Made by a program: the position numbers and the translations under genes. From positions 44,945 to 108,944 of the forward strand of contig NZ_QLMK01000008.1 of assembly GCF_003259955.1 (NCBI RefSeq): a stretch of 64,000 nt of DNA, given 5' to 3'. Numbering within the stretch: the stretch's first letter is position 1; every line of letters starts with the position of its first letter. This document shows, piece by piece, positions 27,007 through 35,915 of this stretch. This DNA comes from Falsochrobactrum ovis. Lineage in GTDB: Bacteria > Pseudomonadota > Alphaproteobacteria > Rhizobiales > Rhizobiaceae. Under the pieces are notes generated by a model that ran no database searches, had not been told where the DNA came from, and worked only from the letters and a program-made list of their open reading frames with translations.

Positions 27007-27786
27007 TTGAATATAAAAGCCCCACACCGCGTTGCGTTCGGGCGGCGCGGGTTCCTTATTGGTGTGTTCGCCTTGGCTGGGTGTACATCAACACGCCAGC
27101 TTGCGCCGGTCGCACCCTCAGTGCCTTTATCCGCGCCGCAACCTTCGCATGTACCGGCTTCGACTGTACCGGCTTCGACTGTACCGGCTTCGACTGTACC
27201 GGCTTCGACTGTGCCGCCCATGTATTATGCCATGCCTCATGAGCGCTTTCCAATCCCCGAAGTCGATATTTCCAAACTCGATCGCAAATGGTGGCGGACC
27301 GAAGTTGATTATCCCACCGATGAAAAGGTGGGGACTGTCATTGTCGATACGCCAAACCGCTATCTCTACCACGTCCGACCTGGCGGGCGCGCGGTCCGTT
27401 ATGGCGTCGGTGTTGGTAAAGATGGCTATTCATGGGCTGGCCGAGGTCGGCATATTGCCTATAAGCGCGAATGGCCGCGCTGGAATCCGCCCGATGAGAT
27501 GGTCGCACGCCGACCAGAGCTGGAGCCGATCAGCATAGCCAATGGCGGAATGGCTCCAGGACTGAATAATCCACTGGGATCACGCGCGCTCTATATCCAT
27601 GAAGGCAATAAAGATACGATCTACCGTATCCACGGAACCCCCGAATTTTGGACGATTGGTAAGGCAGTGTCATCCGGTTGCATACGCATGGTCAATCAGG
27701 ATGTCATTCATCTTGCAGGCAATGTGCGTGACGGAAGTCCGCTAGTCGTGATAGCTGACCCTAACATGAAACATCTGCTGACATAA
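27007..27786 (+). CDS. L,D-transpeptidase (YkuD) lipoprotein
   Basis: Cell-envelope enzyme, 259 residues, that cross-links peptidoglycan or anchors proteins to it. The N-terminus has an arginine-rich lead (FGRRGFLIGVFALAGC) with a lipobox whose Cys is residue 26. A Pro/Ser/Ala/Thr linker follows, containing four VPAST repeats. The C-terminal YkuD domain (about 110-255) carries YRIHGTPEFW and the catalytic SSGCIRM. The start appears to be TTG at 27007 with GAGGA upstream; no ATG fits. It is convergent with the sensor kinase gene (8 bases apart). A PmrA-type box in its promoter links it to that two-component system. Confidence 0.87.
   Translation: MNIKAPHRVAFGRRGFLIGVFALAGCTSTRQLAPVAPSVPLSAPQPSHVPASTVPASTVPASTVPASTVPPMYYAMPHERFPIPEVDISKLDRKWWRTEVDYPTDEKVGTVIVDTPNRYLYHVRPGGRAVRYGVGVGKDGYSWAGRGRHIAYKREWPRWNPPDEMVARRPELEPISIANGGMAPGLNNPLGSRALYIHEGNKDTIYRIHGTPEFWTIGKAVSSGCIRMVNQDVIHLAGNVRDGSPLVVIADPNMKHLLT
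27151..27210 (+). repeat. Four perfect 15-bp tandem repeats in the L,D-transpeptidase linker
   Basis: The unit GTACCGGCTTCGACT is repeated four times without a mismatch and encodes VPAST. A diverged partial unit follows. As the unit is a multiple of three, copy-number change would lengthen or shorten the linker without breaking the frame. Confidence 0.95.
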
Positions 27787-27794
27787 AGGGGCCG

Positions 27795-29141
27795 TCAAGC
27801 GCGGTGAGCGTGTCCTATGGCCACGCTCAAACCTCCGCCTTCGCGGTTGCGCAACTGCAAGTGCCAGCCGCTTCGCTGAACTGCCAGTTCGACAATGGCA
27901 AGACCAAGTCCGCTGCCAATCGCCGCCTTGTGACGCCCTCGGAAAAACCGCTCTGTGATTTTGGGAAGCTCATCGTTGGGAATGCCCGGGCCATCATCCT
28001 CGATAAGGATGAGATTATTGCCTCCCTCGCTCACACACCGACAGCGCACGATAGCACCTGGTGGCGAATGATTAACCGCATTTTCCAAAAGATTACGGGC
28101 CGCAAGCGTGAATAATTCCGGCTCGATCTGCGCGGACAAACTATCAAGCTCGGGCGACAATTCTATCCTAACATTGCGCGTTGGATCGGCTAATTCATCA
28201 GCTAGCGAACGGAGTACAGGGCCAACCTCGGTCACGCCTCCCTGGCTTACCCGCTCGAACGATTCAAGTGCTGCCATGTCCAGCAATTGTCGGACGAGCC
28301 TACCGGTACGATCAACTCCGATGACGATCTGGCGTAGCGCCTGATCTCTTATTTCTCCCTCGTCGCTGGCCAAGGCCACCTGAGCTTGAGTTTTAAGACC
28401 GGCCAGAGGCGTGCGCAACTCATGTGCGGCAAATGCGGTGAAGCTGCGCTCATGCTCACGCAATCCCTCCACGCGGGCAAACAGCCCGTTCAGCGATTGC
28501 AGCACCGGTGCGATCTCCTTTGCCGTATTCACATCATCTATGGGGCTGAGATCAGATGCATGACGTGCTTCAAGTTCAACGGCGATTTTCCGCAGGGGTT
28601 CGAGGCCTTGGCGCACGCTGAGCCAGATGAGGACAGCAAGGATCGGCAAAATAAGCAGAACTGGTAAAAGCAGACCCCGGATCACATCATTCACGAGCCG
28701 GTCCCGAATCCACATACTATCGCCGACCAAAACCCGCACGCCCAATTGTTCGTTGGTGACCGCATAAACCCGCCAAACTTCGCCATCGATGATAGTTTGA
28801 GAAAATCCGTCGGCTTGATCCGTCAGCTTCTCGTCGGGTGCGCCTTTTGATCGCCCTATGAGTGCGCCTTGTAGTGACCAGATTTGGCATGAAAGCTGCC
28901 GATCATAGGCGCTGTGTTCTCGCAGCGGCAGGTCTGCGGGGGCACCTTGTCCGGGATCAATGGCAATTTCCTGGCTGACAATGAGCGAAGAGACCATGCG
29001 CCCGGCTTCCATCAATCTGGCGTCGAGAACTTTTTCTACTTCGGCGCGGGTGGACAGGAAAATCCAGACAATGGCCGAGAGCCAAACCAGACTAGTGGTT
29101 AATACCAGAATGATAATCAGGCGCCGTGAGATTGAAGTCAT
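27795..29141 (-). CDS. Sensor histidine kinase, PmrB/QseC-like
   Basis: Inner-membrane sensor, 448 residues. It has a first transmembrane segment at about 8-28, a periplasmic 2CSK_N-type sensor region, and a second transmembrane segment near 155-175. A HAMP-like linker and a HisKA domain with HELRTPLAGLKTQ follow. The HATPase domain has NLLENAVNHSP, DDGPGIP and GSGLGLAIVELAV. The start overlaps the response-regulator stop (ATGA), so the pair is cotranscribed. Signal unknown; relatives respond to metals, acid or membrane-active peptides. Confidence 0.9.
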   Translation of the reverse strand: MTSISRRLIIILVLTTSLVWLSAIVWIFLSTRAEVEKVLDARLMEAGRMVSSLIVSQEIAIDPGQGAPADLPLREHSAYDRQLSCQIWSLQGALIGRSKGAPDEKLTDQADGFSQTIIDGEVWRVYAVTNEQLGVRVLVGDSMWIRDRLVNDVIRGLLLPVLLILPILAVLIWLSVRQGLEPLRKIAVELEARHASDLSPIDDVNTAKEIAPVLQSLNGLFARVEGLREHERSFTAFAAHELRTPLAGLKTQAQVALASDEGEIRDQALRQIVIGVDRTGRLVRQLLDMAALESFERVSQGGVTEVGPVLRSLADELADPTRNVRIELSPELDSLSAQIEPELFTLAARNLLENAVNHSPPGAIVRCRCVSEGGNNLILIEDDGPGIPNDELPKITERFFRGRHKAAIGSGLGLAIVELAVQRSGWHLQLRNREGGGLSVAIGHAHRA

Positions 29142-29803
29142 CCCGGCTCCTCGCCAAGACGATAGCCAATGCCCCGAACGGTTCGGATTACATCTGGGCC
29201 GAGTTTATTACGAAGATGATGAATATGAACTTCGACAGCATTGCTTTCGATCTCCTCCTGCCAACCGTAAAGCTTTTCCTCAATTTGGTTGCGAGAGAGG
29301 ATCTGTCCAGGATGAATCATGAGCGCATGTAGGATCGCATATTCGCGCCGTGAGAGATGTATCGGCCTGCCGTCTTGCTCAAGCGTTTGAGTTGCGGGAT
29401 TGAGTACCAAACCGCACCATTTAAGCAGCGGACCGTGGCGCGCCGCGCCCCGGCGGTGCAGAGCACGAAGACGTGCGGCGACTTCATCAAGATCGAATGG
29501 CTTACCAAGATAATCATCAGCACCCGCATCAAGCCCGGTGATCCGGTCTGATACTTGATCACGCGCGGTTAAAAGCAGCACTGGCGTCGTATCCCGCCGC
29601 TCGCGCATTGAACACAATATGTCTAGCCCCGAACCATCCGGCAACATAAGATCAAGCACTACGGCGTCGAATTCATGATTTCTGAGAGCGACCTCGGCTT
29701 CATCGCAGGTTTCGACGGCATCGGTGTTAAAGCCTGCAATCTTCAGCCCCACTTTCAAGCCATCGCGTAAAACAGCATCATCCTCAACAATCAACACACG
29801 CAT
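29138..29803 (-). CDS. OmpR-family response regulator, PmrA/QseB-like
   Basis: 221 residues. Receiver domain with the phosphoacceptor Asp in VVLDLMLPDGSG and the conserved Lys in YLGKPFDLDE, then a winged-helix DNA-binding domain ending VRTVRGIGYRL. Two GTG codons (29812, 29809) precede the ATG at 29803. The ATG has AGGTGG at a proper distance and gives the usual MRVLIVEDD start. A CTTAAG-N5-CTTAAG box 41 bases upstream suggests autoregulation, and a second box precedes the L,D-transpeptidase gene. Confidence 0.9.
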   Translation of the reverse strand: MRVLIVEDDAVLRDGLKVGLKIAGFNTDAVETCDEAEVALRNHEFDAVVLDLMLPDGSGLDILCSMRERRDTTPVLLLTARDQVSDRITGLDAGADDYLGKPFDLDEVAARLRALHRRGAARHGPLLKWCGLVLNPATQTLEQDGRPIHLSRREYAILHALMIHPGQILSRNQIEEKLYGWQEEIESNAVEVHIHHLRNKLGPDVIRTVRGIGYRLGEEPG

Positions 29804-29843
29804 CGTCACCACCTACAATCTTTAGCATGTGTTCTCGCTAAGG

Positions 29844-29860
29844 CTTAAGGCATTCTTAAG
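29844..29860. promoter_or_regulatory. PmrA/BasR-type box upstream of the response-regulator gene
   Basis: CTTAAG-GCATT-CTTAAG, the exact PmrA-family architecture, lies 41 bases upstream of the ATG at 29803. A CATGCT hexamer between the box and the ATG (minus strand) may serve as the -10. The same hexamer occurs downstream of the box at 26943. Confidence 0.75.
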
Positions 29861-30256
29861 AATTGCAGTCATAGCCGTCCGAGCCGATGAATTTATCTCA
29901 TATTCTTTGATCGTGCCGTAAATCGTCCCCATAGGGAGCTGATCAAGCCATTTCATCAATAGGTGCCCTGCCTGAACAAAACAACGGTCATCTCGTAACA
30001 CTTCGCTGCATGTTCTTGCGAATTTCTATGCTCCAGACCGGCGACTATTTGACATTATAGGTTTGCCTCAGAGCAACAAATATAGTGTTGCAACGATGCG
30101 TGAAGGCTTGCGCCTTTTCGGATCTCCGCAGGTATCGGCGAGCCGGTTTCCATTAAAGTTTGATACGAAAGCCCTGTAAGGTCGCTGTCTATGTGTGACA
30201 GCAACCTGTTGGGCTTCCCTTCCGAGAAGGAAGACAAACTCGGCGGTAATGATCGG
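29861..30256. other. Intergenic region with a possible unrecognised coding remnant
   Basis: No intact gene is seen. On the minus strand, roughly 30030-29865, one frame reads CSEVLRDDRCFVQAG and continues LLMKWLDQLPMGTIYGTIKE. It looks protein-like but lacks a credible start and family. The remaining bases hold only short, unsupported frames. Confidence 0.3.
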
Positions 30257-31966
30257 CTAATTTTGCGCAGAATAATGCCCAGCGTCTTGCCAGTTCAAAT
30301 TGCGACTGGTTTTGCCGATACCTGGATTGAAAGAGTTTGTCGGGTCTAATTCTTTGTAGAAGTTTTTTAGACTCTCTTCCGCTTCATAAAGGTGGCCAAC
30401 ATTGTGCTCGGCCGGATATTTCGCACCGCGAGCTTCAAGGAGCGCAAGAATATCATTTTTGATTTTCTCGCAGTCTTCCCCTTTTTTGACCAAATATTCC
30501 TGATGCAGCACGTGGCAAAAAAAGTGACCGCAATACATGATGGTGTCAATTTTCTGCGCAATGTCAGCAGGTAGTTTTTCAAACCAATCTATTGTATTTC
30601 GCGGCAGCGCAATATCGAGCGCAACAATGTCCTCTACCGTTTTGGGGTTTACCGCACGGTAGCGCACGACGGCTCCGCCCACCGCAAAACGGTTCAAGAA
30701 GGCAGCGCTGCCTTCTTCCTCGGTGCACTCAAAATATGCACCCTTACTGGTTGGAAACCGATCCGCAAGATATTTCCGCGCTTCTTCAATGCCTTCATTG
30801 CCCATTTTAAGCAAAAGGTGATGCTCGTAACGATCACGGAAATCATTCAATCGGTTGGGCAGATGGTTTGGCAATAATTTACTGGCGAACTGAAGCAACC
30901 GGTCGCTGATTGCGCCACCTAGTCCGAGCTTCTCTGTTATTCCGTCAAAACGGCTTTTCAAGCTGAAAGCGAGTGGCACTCTGTCTGTTCCAAATTTTTG
31001 GATAAACAGATACATATCTTTGCCATACTGGCTTGAAAGATCATATGCATTGCGGTGCATATATTCGCCAGCAATCGGCAAGCTGTCAAAGGTTGAAAGA
31101 ATATCGCGCCGGATCATCCCAAGTTCGGATGGATCATTTGAGCCGATATAAAAGACCTGCGTTTTGTCATCAGCCGGGAATGTATCAATGCGCAATGCAA
31201 AGACAGCTAACTTGCCGGCAGAGCCGGAAGCTTCATAAAGTCGACGCGGGTCAGCATTATATCTTGCGGGTGTGCTGGCTGAAATATCCCGAACATGATT
31301 GCAATATTCATGGTCGGAAGCACAAAGATTAGTGGGATTTTTTATTATATCAGCAGGGATTTCTCCGCGATCCAAACGCCCCAGGATTTCTTCCGGAGTG
31401 GTTCCCAAATCAATGCCAAGATGGTTGACGAGCTTAAGTTCGCCATCAGCGTCTATGCGGGCATAGAGCGCGAGTTGGGTAAATGCTGGTCCACGACGGA
31501 TCAATGAGCCGCCAGAATTGTTGCAGATGCCGCCCGTGACCGATGCGCCGATACAGCTTGACCCGATAACGGAATGCGGCTCGCGCCCATGAGGACGCAG
31601 CGTTTTTTCTAGCTGATCAAGGGTGACGCCCGGTTGCGATACAACTTGCGCGCCCCCATCAAGCAGGCTCATCTGATTAAGCCGCATGGTATTTATGATA
31701 ACTACGGGCCGATCATACCCTTCCGGAACCGGCGTTGATCCGCCAGTCAGGCCCGTATTCGCGGCTTGAAAGATGATGATAGTGCCAGCCTTATGGCAGG
31801 CCTGAAGGGCACGCCACATTTCAAGAAGTGTGCCGGGACGGACCACCGCCACTGCATCGCCACCGCCGTAACGGTAGCCCTGTCGAAAACGGCGAGTTTG
31901 AGTGTCGCCAGTAAGCACATATTTTCGGCCAACAATCTGGCGTAATTGTTCAACAAGTATCGGCAT
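30257..31966 (-). CDS. dld: Quinone-dependent D-lactate dehydrogenase
   Basis: Membrane-associated FAD enzyme, 569 residues (E. coli Dld is 571), that oxidises D-lactate to pyruvate and feeds electrons to quinone. The N-terminal FAD-binding_4 domain includes AANTGLTGGSTPVPEG and SVIGSSCIGASVTGG. The C-terminal membrane-binding domain includes MYCGHFFCHVLHQEY and EHNVGHLYEAEES. It lies 38 bases after the ABC permease gene in the same direction, so it may be cotranscribed with the transporter. The link between D-lactate and the pentitol genes is not obvious. Confidence 0.92.
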   Translation of the reverse strand: MPILVEQLRQIVGRKYVLTGDTQTRRFRQGYRYGGGDAVAVVRPGTLLEMWRALQACHKAGTIIIFQAANTGLTGGSTPVPEGYDRPVVIINTMRLNQMSLLDGGAQVVSQPGVTLDQLEKTLRPHGREPHSVIGSSCIGASVTGGICNNSGGSLIRRGPAFTQLALYARIDADGELKLVNHLGIDLGTTPEEILGRLDRGEIPADIIKNPTNLCASDHEYCNHVRDISASTPARYNADPRRLYEASGSAGKLAVFALRIDTFPADDKTQVFYIGSNDPSELGMIRRDILSTFDSLPIAGEYMHRNAYDLSSQYGKDMYLFIQKFGTDRVPLAFSLKSRFDGITEKLGLGGAISDRLLQFASKLLPNHLPNRLNDFRDRYEHHLLLKMGNEGIEEARKYLADRFPTSKGAYFECTEEEGSAAFLNRFAVGGAVVRYRAVNPKTVEDIVALDIALPRNTIDWFEKLPADIAQKIDTIMYCGHFFCHVLHQEYLVKKGEDCEKIKNDILALLEARGAKYPAEHNVGHLYEAEESLKNFYKELDPTNSFNPGIGKTSRNLNWQDAGHYSAQN

Positions 31967-31998
31967 GATCCTGACTTCGCAAAAATTGGAGGGGGCTT

Positions 31999-32014
31999 CT
32001 TCGCTTAAGCGAAG
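31999..32014. repeat. 16-bp perfect palindrome spanning the permease stop codon
   Basis: CTTCGCTTAAGCGAAG is a perfect palindrome that includes the TAA of the permease gene. It could form a small hairpin in the mRNA between the permease and dld. It has only one CTTAAG and is not a PmrA box. Confidence 0.6.
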
Positions 32015-33003
32015 TAGCGCACCCGGATTGCGTCAATCGCTACCGCAATAAAGATCATGAATCCACCTATCATTCCAACATAGAACGAAGGAATGTTGAT
32101 AATTGCCAGGCCGACCTGGATAATGGTTAGCAGAAGTACCCCGCCGAGAATGCCGATGACATTACCCCGGCCACCAAAAACGCTCACGCCGCCAATAATC
32201 GGTGCAGCAATGGCATAGAGCAGATAGCTCGAGCCCTGATTGGACGTGATGGCCATCTGCCAAGAGGCGAGCAGAAATCCAGCAACGCCTGCCAGAAATC
32301 CCGAGATCGTATAGGCAATGATTTTTACACGATCAACACGGATACCGGCGGAGTTTGATGCCTGCGGGTTGCCACCAACAGCATAGATCGAACGCCCAAG
32401 CACCGTCATACGCAGCATTACGCCAACCGCAATAAGTGCGATCACAAAGATCAGCGGCATAACCGGCCATCCGCCAACAGAAGCCTGGCCGATCCAAACA
32501 TAACCGTCAGAAAGATTGGTGAGTGTTTTACCTTGCGTAAGCGCGAGCAGAGCGCCCTGCAGGATGATCATCATAGAAAGCGTCTGAATCAGGGAGACCA
32601 TACGCAGTTTTGTGATGCATAATCCGTTGAAGAAGCCAATCAGCGTCGCCACGGCAACGCCTACCAACATGGCGGGAAACCATGGCATGCCAAGACTGGA
32701 ATATGCGAGCGCACCAATGGCTGAGGAAAAGCCAAGATTGGCGGGAATGGAAAGGTCGATTTCTGCGACCAGCAGCGGAAGTGCAACCGCCAGACCTAGC
32801 ATACCCAGAACCGTGGCCTGAACCATGATGTTCTGCATATTCATAACGGTGAGAAAGAACTCATTGAAGAGTCCGAAGCCCAGAACAAGCGCTACCAGCC
32901 AGATCCACACGACATTGTGCAGAACCCATCCAACAATATTCTGGGACTGTTTCTCTTTTGGGCTGGTGCTTTTGGAAGCTGTGACCGACATAACAGTGCT
33001 CAT
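32005..33003 (-). CDS. Sugar ABC transporter permease (CUT2/RbsC type)
   Basis: Inner-membrane permease, 332 residues. It has a Lys/Ser/Thr-rich cytoplasmic N-terminus, about eight to ten hydrophobic segments, and the signatures AEIDLSIPANLGFSSAIGAL and GGNPQASNSAGIRVDRVK. It follows the ATPase gene by 28 bases. With the ATPase and binding protein it forms one importer, probably for a pentitol or pentose. Confidence 0.88.
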   Translation of the reverse strand: MSTVMSVTASKSTSPKEKQSQNIVGWVLHNVVWIWLVALVLGFGLFNEFFLTVMNMQNIMVQATVLGMLGLAVALPLLVAEIDLSIPANLGFSSAIGALAYSSLGMPWFPAMLVGVAVATLIGFFNGLCITKLRMVSLIQTLSMMIILQGALLALTQGKTLTNLSDGYVWIGQASVGGWPVMPLIFVIALIAVGVMLRMTVLGRSIYAVGGNPQASNSAGIRVDRVKIIAYTISGFLAGVAGFLLASWQMAITSNQGSSYLLYAIAAPIIGGVSVFGGRGNVIGILGGVLLLTIIQVGLAIINIPSFYVGMIGGFMIFIAVAIDAIRVRYFA

Positions 33004-33031
33004 TCCTTCATTCCTTTTACCGAACCGATGC

Positions 33032-34564
33032 CTACGCCTGCGAGAGGCGGCGCAGATTATCGGTGGTGATATTTTCTCCGGTAACGATCTCTTTCACTGA
33101 GCCATCACGGAATACACAAACGCGGTCAACAGCGCGGACCAGTTCGTCCGTATCGGTTGATACGATGATCACACACACGCCTGTTTTACTGAGTTCATCA
33201 ATAATGCGCAGCACATCCTGTTTAACGCCCACGTCAATACCGCGTGTGGGTTCATCGAGGATCAAAAGCCTCGGTTCCGTCGCAAGTACACGGCCGAGAC
33301 AAACCTTTTGCTGGTTGCCGCCACTCAGCGTGTCGACAGCGACTGACGCACCCGGCGCCTTGATGCCCATACTGGCAAAATAACCGTCGCAAAGTGTCTG
33401 TTCATTTGTCCTTTGGACAAAGCCAAGCGTTGAACGGCGGTCGAGCGAGGAGAGGGCAATATTCTGGGCTATCGACAAGTGCCCAACCACACCATCCTTG
33501 CGGCGGTCGTCAGAAAGATAGGCAATGCCACGGTTAAAAGCTTCGCGGGGGTGTTGGGGCAAAGCAAGTTCTGCGCCACCGAGACTAAGTGTGCCGGAAC
33601 TGGCAGGGTTAAGGCCAAAAATTGCCTTGGCAAGTTCCTTGGCACCTGCACCGGGAAGTCCAGTGAAACCAATAACTTCTCCGGCCCGTATGTCGAGAGC
33701 ATCAAGATCAACATGCTCCGCAATCACATTGCGCAAACGAATGGCTATGGGTTCATTAGAAAAGATTTTGCGCTCACGCTGGAACAGATCAAGCCCGCGC
33801 CCAAGCACCAATTCGGAAAGTTGTTCCGATGTCATAGAGCCGACATCTTCACTCCCACCCGCATAGGTTCCGTCGCGTAGCACGGATACTGCGTCGCAGA
33901 TTTCAAGAATTTCATCATTATAATGCGAAATGAAAATGAAGGTAACGCCTTCATCTTTCAGATTGCGCATAAAGTCGAACAATTGGCGGCGGTCCGGTAC
34001 CGTCAGCGCTGCTGTCGGTTCATCAAGAATAATGACCTTGCCGCCCGAAAACATCGCCCGCAAAATGTTAAGCTTGCGGCGGGCAACGGCATTCAGCTTG
34101 CCGGCAAGTGTGTTAGGGTTGATGTCAGAATCTTCCAACATATGGGCCGCATCGGCTTTCAGCTTTCGCCAGCGCACAAATCCACCTTTGGAAGGCCAGA
34201 TGCCCAACATAAGATTTTCGGCAGCGGAGAGATGATCAATGATCATCGGCTCCTGCGTGACCAGAAAAACCCCGGCTTCTTCCATTGCTTTGACGTCAGC
34301 GCCTTGAACAGGCTGGCCATTCAGAAAAATGGTACCGCTTGTTGGTGGTCTCTGTCCGGAAATAATCCCAACTAATGTGCTTTTTCCGGCCCCGTTTTCG
34401 CCCAGCAGACCATGGATACTACCGCGACGAATGTTAAGGCTGACTGATTGCAAAGCGGTGAATGAGCCATATCGTTTGGTGATATTATCAATCCGCAATG
34501 CAATATCATTCGTAGGCTCTTTTGCAGCCTGACGATTATGAGCCATCGCTTGAGTATTTGTCAT
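33032..34564 (-). CDS. Sugar ABC transporter ATP-binding protein (CUT2, two ABC domains)
   Basis: Cytoplasmic ATPase, 510 residues. The first domain has Walker A GENGAGKST and ILDEPTAALT. The second has LSGGNQQKVCLGRVL and LILDEPTRGID. The ATG is at 34564. It lies between the binding-protein gene, separated by a palindromic hairpin, and the permease gene. Confidence 0.9.
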   Translation of the reverse strand: MTNTQAMAHNRQAAKEPTNDIALRIDNITKRYGSFTALQSVSLNIRRGSIHGLLGENGAGKSTLVGIISGQRPPTSGTIFLNGQPVQGADVKAMEEAGVFLVTQEPMIIDHLSAAENLMLGIWPSKGGFVRWRKLKADAAHMLEDSDINPNTLAGKLNAVARRKLNILRAMFSGGKVIILDEPTAALTVPDRRQLFDFMRNLKDEGVTFIFISHYNDEILEICDAVSVLRDGTYAGGSEDVGSMTSEQLSELVLGRGLDLFQRERKIFSNEPIAIRLRNVIAEHVDLDALDIRAGEVIGFTGLPGAGAKELAKAIFGLNPASSGTLSLGGAELALPQHPREAFNRGIAYLSDDRRKDGVVGHLSIAQNIALSSLDRRSTLGFVQRTNEQTLCDGYFASMGIKAPGASVAVDTLSGGNQQKVCLGRVLATEPRLLILDEPTRGIDVGVKQDVLRIIDELSKTGVCVIIVSTDTDELVRAVDRVCVFRDGSVKEIVTGENITTDNLRRLSQA

Positions 34565-34608
34565 AATCTATCCGCCTTTTGCGAAAACACTTGCCCGGCC
34601 AACGGGAG

Positions 34609-34634
34609 GATGTCCGCGCTATAGTGCGGACATC
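34609..34634. repeat. 26-bp near-perfect palindrome between binding-protein and ATPase genes
   Basis: Arms of nine perfectly matched bases (GATGTCCGC and its complement) flank a palindromic CTATAG centre, with one mismatched pair overall. On the mRNA it forms a strong hairpin 12 bases after the binding-protein stop. There is no T-run, so it may stabilise the upstream message rather than terminate. Confidence 0.7.
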
Positions 34635-34646
34635 GCCCATTTATGA

Positions 34647-35729
34647 TCAGGTATAAGGAACGCCCCATTCCTTTTCGGCGATATAGCCCCAATGGCGCTT
34701 ATCGGAAGCGTTTTCGCCATTGATTACGAAAGGCGGAATGATCAGGGTTGGACCTGTGGGACCATCAACGATTTCGGCCGTTTCCCAGAAATATTTCTTA
34801 TTCTCATAAGGTCCGAGAGGAACATCCTCGCCCTTCAAAGAATAATCGGCGAGCATTTCTACCGCGATTTCACCATAGGCAATCGGGTCTTGGGAAACGC
34901 AGGCGTCGATATAGCCATCCTGAATACCCTGAACAGCAACGGGCTCGCCGTCAATTGTCACGAAAATGACGTGGCCTTCTTCGCCAACTTTCTTCCAGAG
35001 GCCTTTCTGCTGAAGCGCGGTTGCAATGCCGCGGGCAGGGGAGTCACTTGGTGCGTGGACTGCATCAAGATCAGGATGTTCAGAAAGGGTTGAGAGTGTT
35101 ACCGAAAGCATCTGGTCGAGCTGACCTTCTGTCGGACGGCTAATATAGGTGATTTCCGGATATTTGGCGAATTCTTCGTCCATGCCTTCCTTGCGCTGGC
35201 GCCATGCAACACTTGCAAGCGAACCATAGCAATTGAGCACTTTACCCTTCGGGCTGCCATATTTCTTGGTCAGGCGGTCAATAATTTCGCGGGCAGCCAT
35301 TACACCACCCTGATGGTTATCGAAGCTGACTGTGATTGCCACTTTGCCGCCATCTGCTGGCGTGTCGATGATTGCGACAGGGATCTTCTGCTGGTTGTAT
35401 CGACGAATGGCGCTCACAATAGCCTGACTGTCAATTGGGTCGGAAACCATTGCAGACGGCTTGGAGAGCATAAGGCTCTGCCACTGTTCGAGCTGGCGGG
35501 TATTGTCGAAATTAGCATTCGTCGCCTGGAACGCCCAATCACGGCTTTGAACAGCGCGTTTTACAGCTTCTTCCTCAATGACGAAGAAATAATAATCAAG
35601 GCTTTTATTGCTGAATGGCACAAACACACGGTCCTGCGCGAATGCAGCATTTCCTGTCAATGCGCTAGCCCCTAGAGCAAGACCACCAGCCAGAACATGA
35701 CGGCGATTTAATTTAAGTTCGGTAGTCAT
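34647..35729 (-). CDS. Periplasmic sugar-binding protein (CUT2)
   Basis: 360 residues, Peripla_BP_4-like. The N-terminus LNRRHVLAGGLALGASAL resembles a twin-arginine or Sec signal, with cleavage after NAAFAQ. The ORF opens at 35762, but the ATG at 35729 has GGGAGGTTCTT upstream and is chosen. It is the first gene of the transporter operon. An RpiR/HexR-like motif lies 23 bases upstream of the ATG at 35752-35766. The likely ligand is a pentitol or pentose, judged from the catabolic genes alongside. Confidence 0.87.
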   Translation of the reverse strand: MTTELKLNRRHVLAGGLALGASALTGNAAFAQDRVFVPFSNKSLDYYFFVIEEEAVKRAVQSRDWAFQATNANFDNTRQLEQWQSLMLSKPSAMVSDPIDSQAIVSAIRRYNQQKIPVAIIDTPADGGKVAITVSFDNHQGGVMAAREIIDRLTKKYGSPKGKVLNCYGSLASVAWRQRKEGMDEEFAKYPEITYISRPTEGQLDQMLSVTLSTLSEHPDLDAVHAPSDSPARGIATALQQKGLWKKVGEEGHVIFVTIDGEPVAVQGIQDGYIDACVSQDPIAYGEIAVEMLADYSLKGEDVPLGPYENKKYFWETAEIVDGPTGPTLIIPPFVINGENASDKRHWGYIAEKEWGVPYT

Positions 35730-35751
35730 AAGAACCTCCCAATATGATTGA

Positions 35752-35766
35752 TATAGTTTCACTACA
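35752..35766. promoter_or_regulatory. RpiR/HexR-type operator upstream of the binding-protein gene
   Basis: The minus strand reads TGTAGTGAAACTATA, one base off the HexR consensus TGTARTNNNAYTACA (HexR is an RpiR-family regulator). Related copies occur before the other two transcription units of this cluster, at 41301-41315 and 41475-41489. Confidence 0.65.
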
Positions 35767-35915
35767 TCAGAGTTGAGTTTGTCAAGCCGAATTCAATTAT
35801 TAGCAAGAATTTAGCTGCAACCTACCCGCTCAAGGGCGGGATTTAAGCCAAATAGCTCGGCCATATCCTCATCTGCCGCCCTTTTGCAGAATACTAATAT
35901 CGAAGTTTTACTAGA

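Noticed and set aside
27151-27210. CRISPR-like repeat array
   Set aside because: The repeats are directly adjacent with no spacers and encode an in-frame VPAST linker.
31999-32014. Third PmrA box at the permease stop codon
   Set aside because: It contains only one CTTAAG within a perfect palindrome and lies at the end of a gene, not in a promoter.
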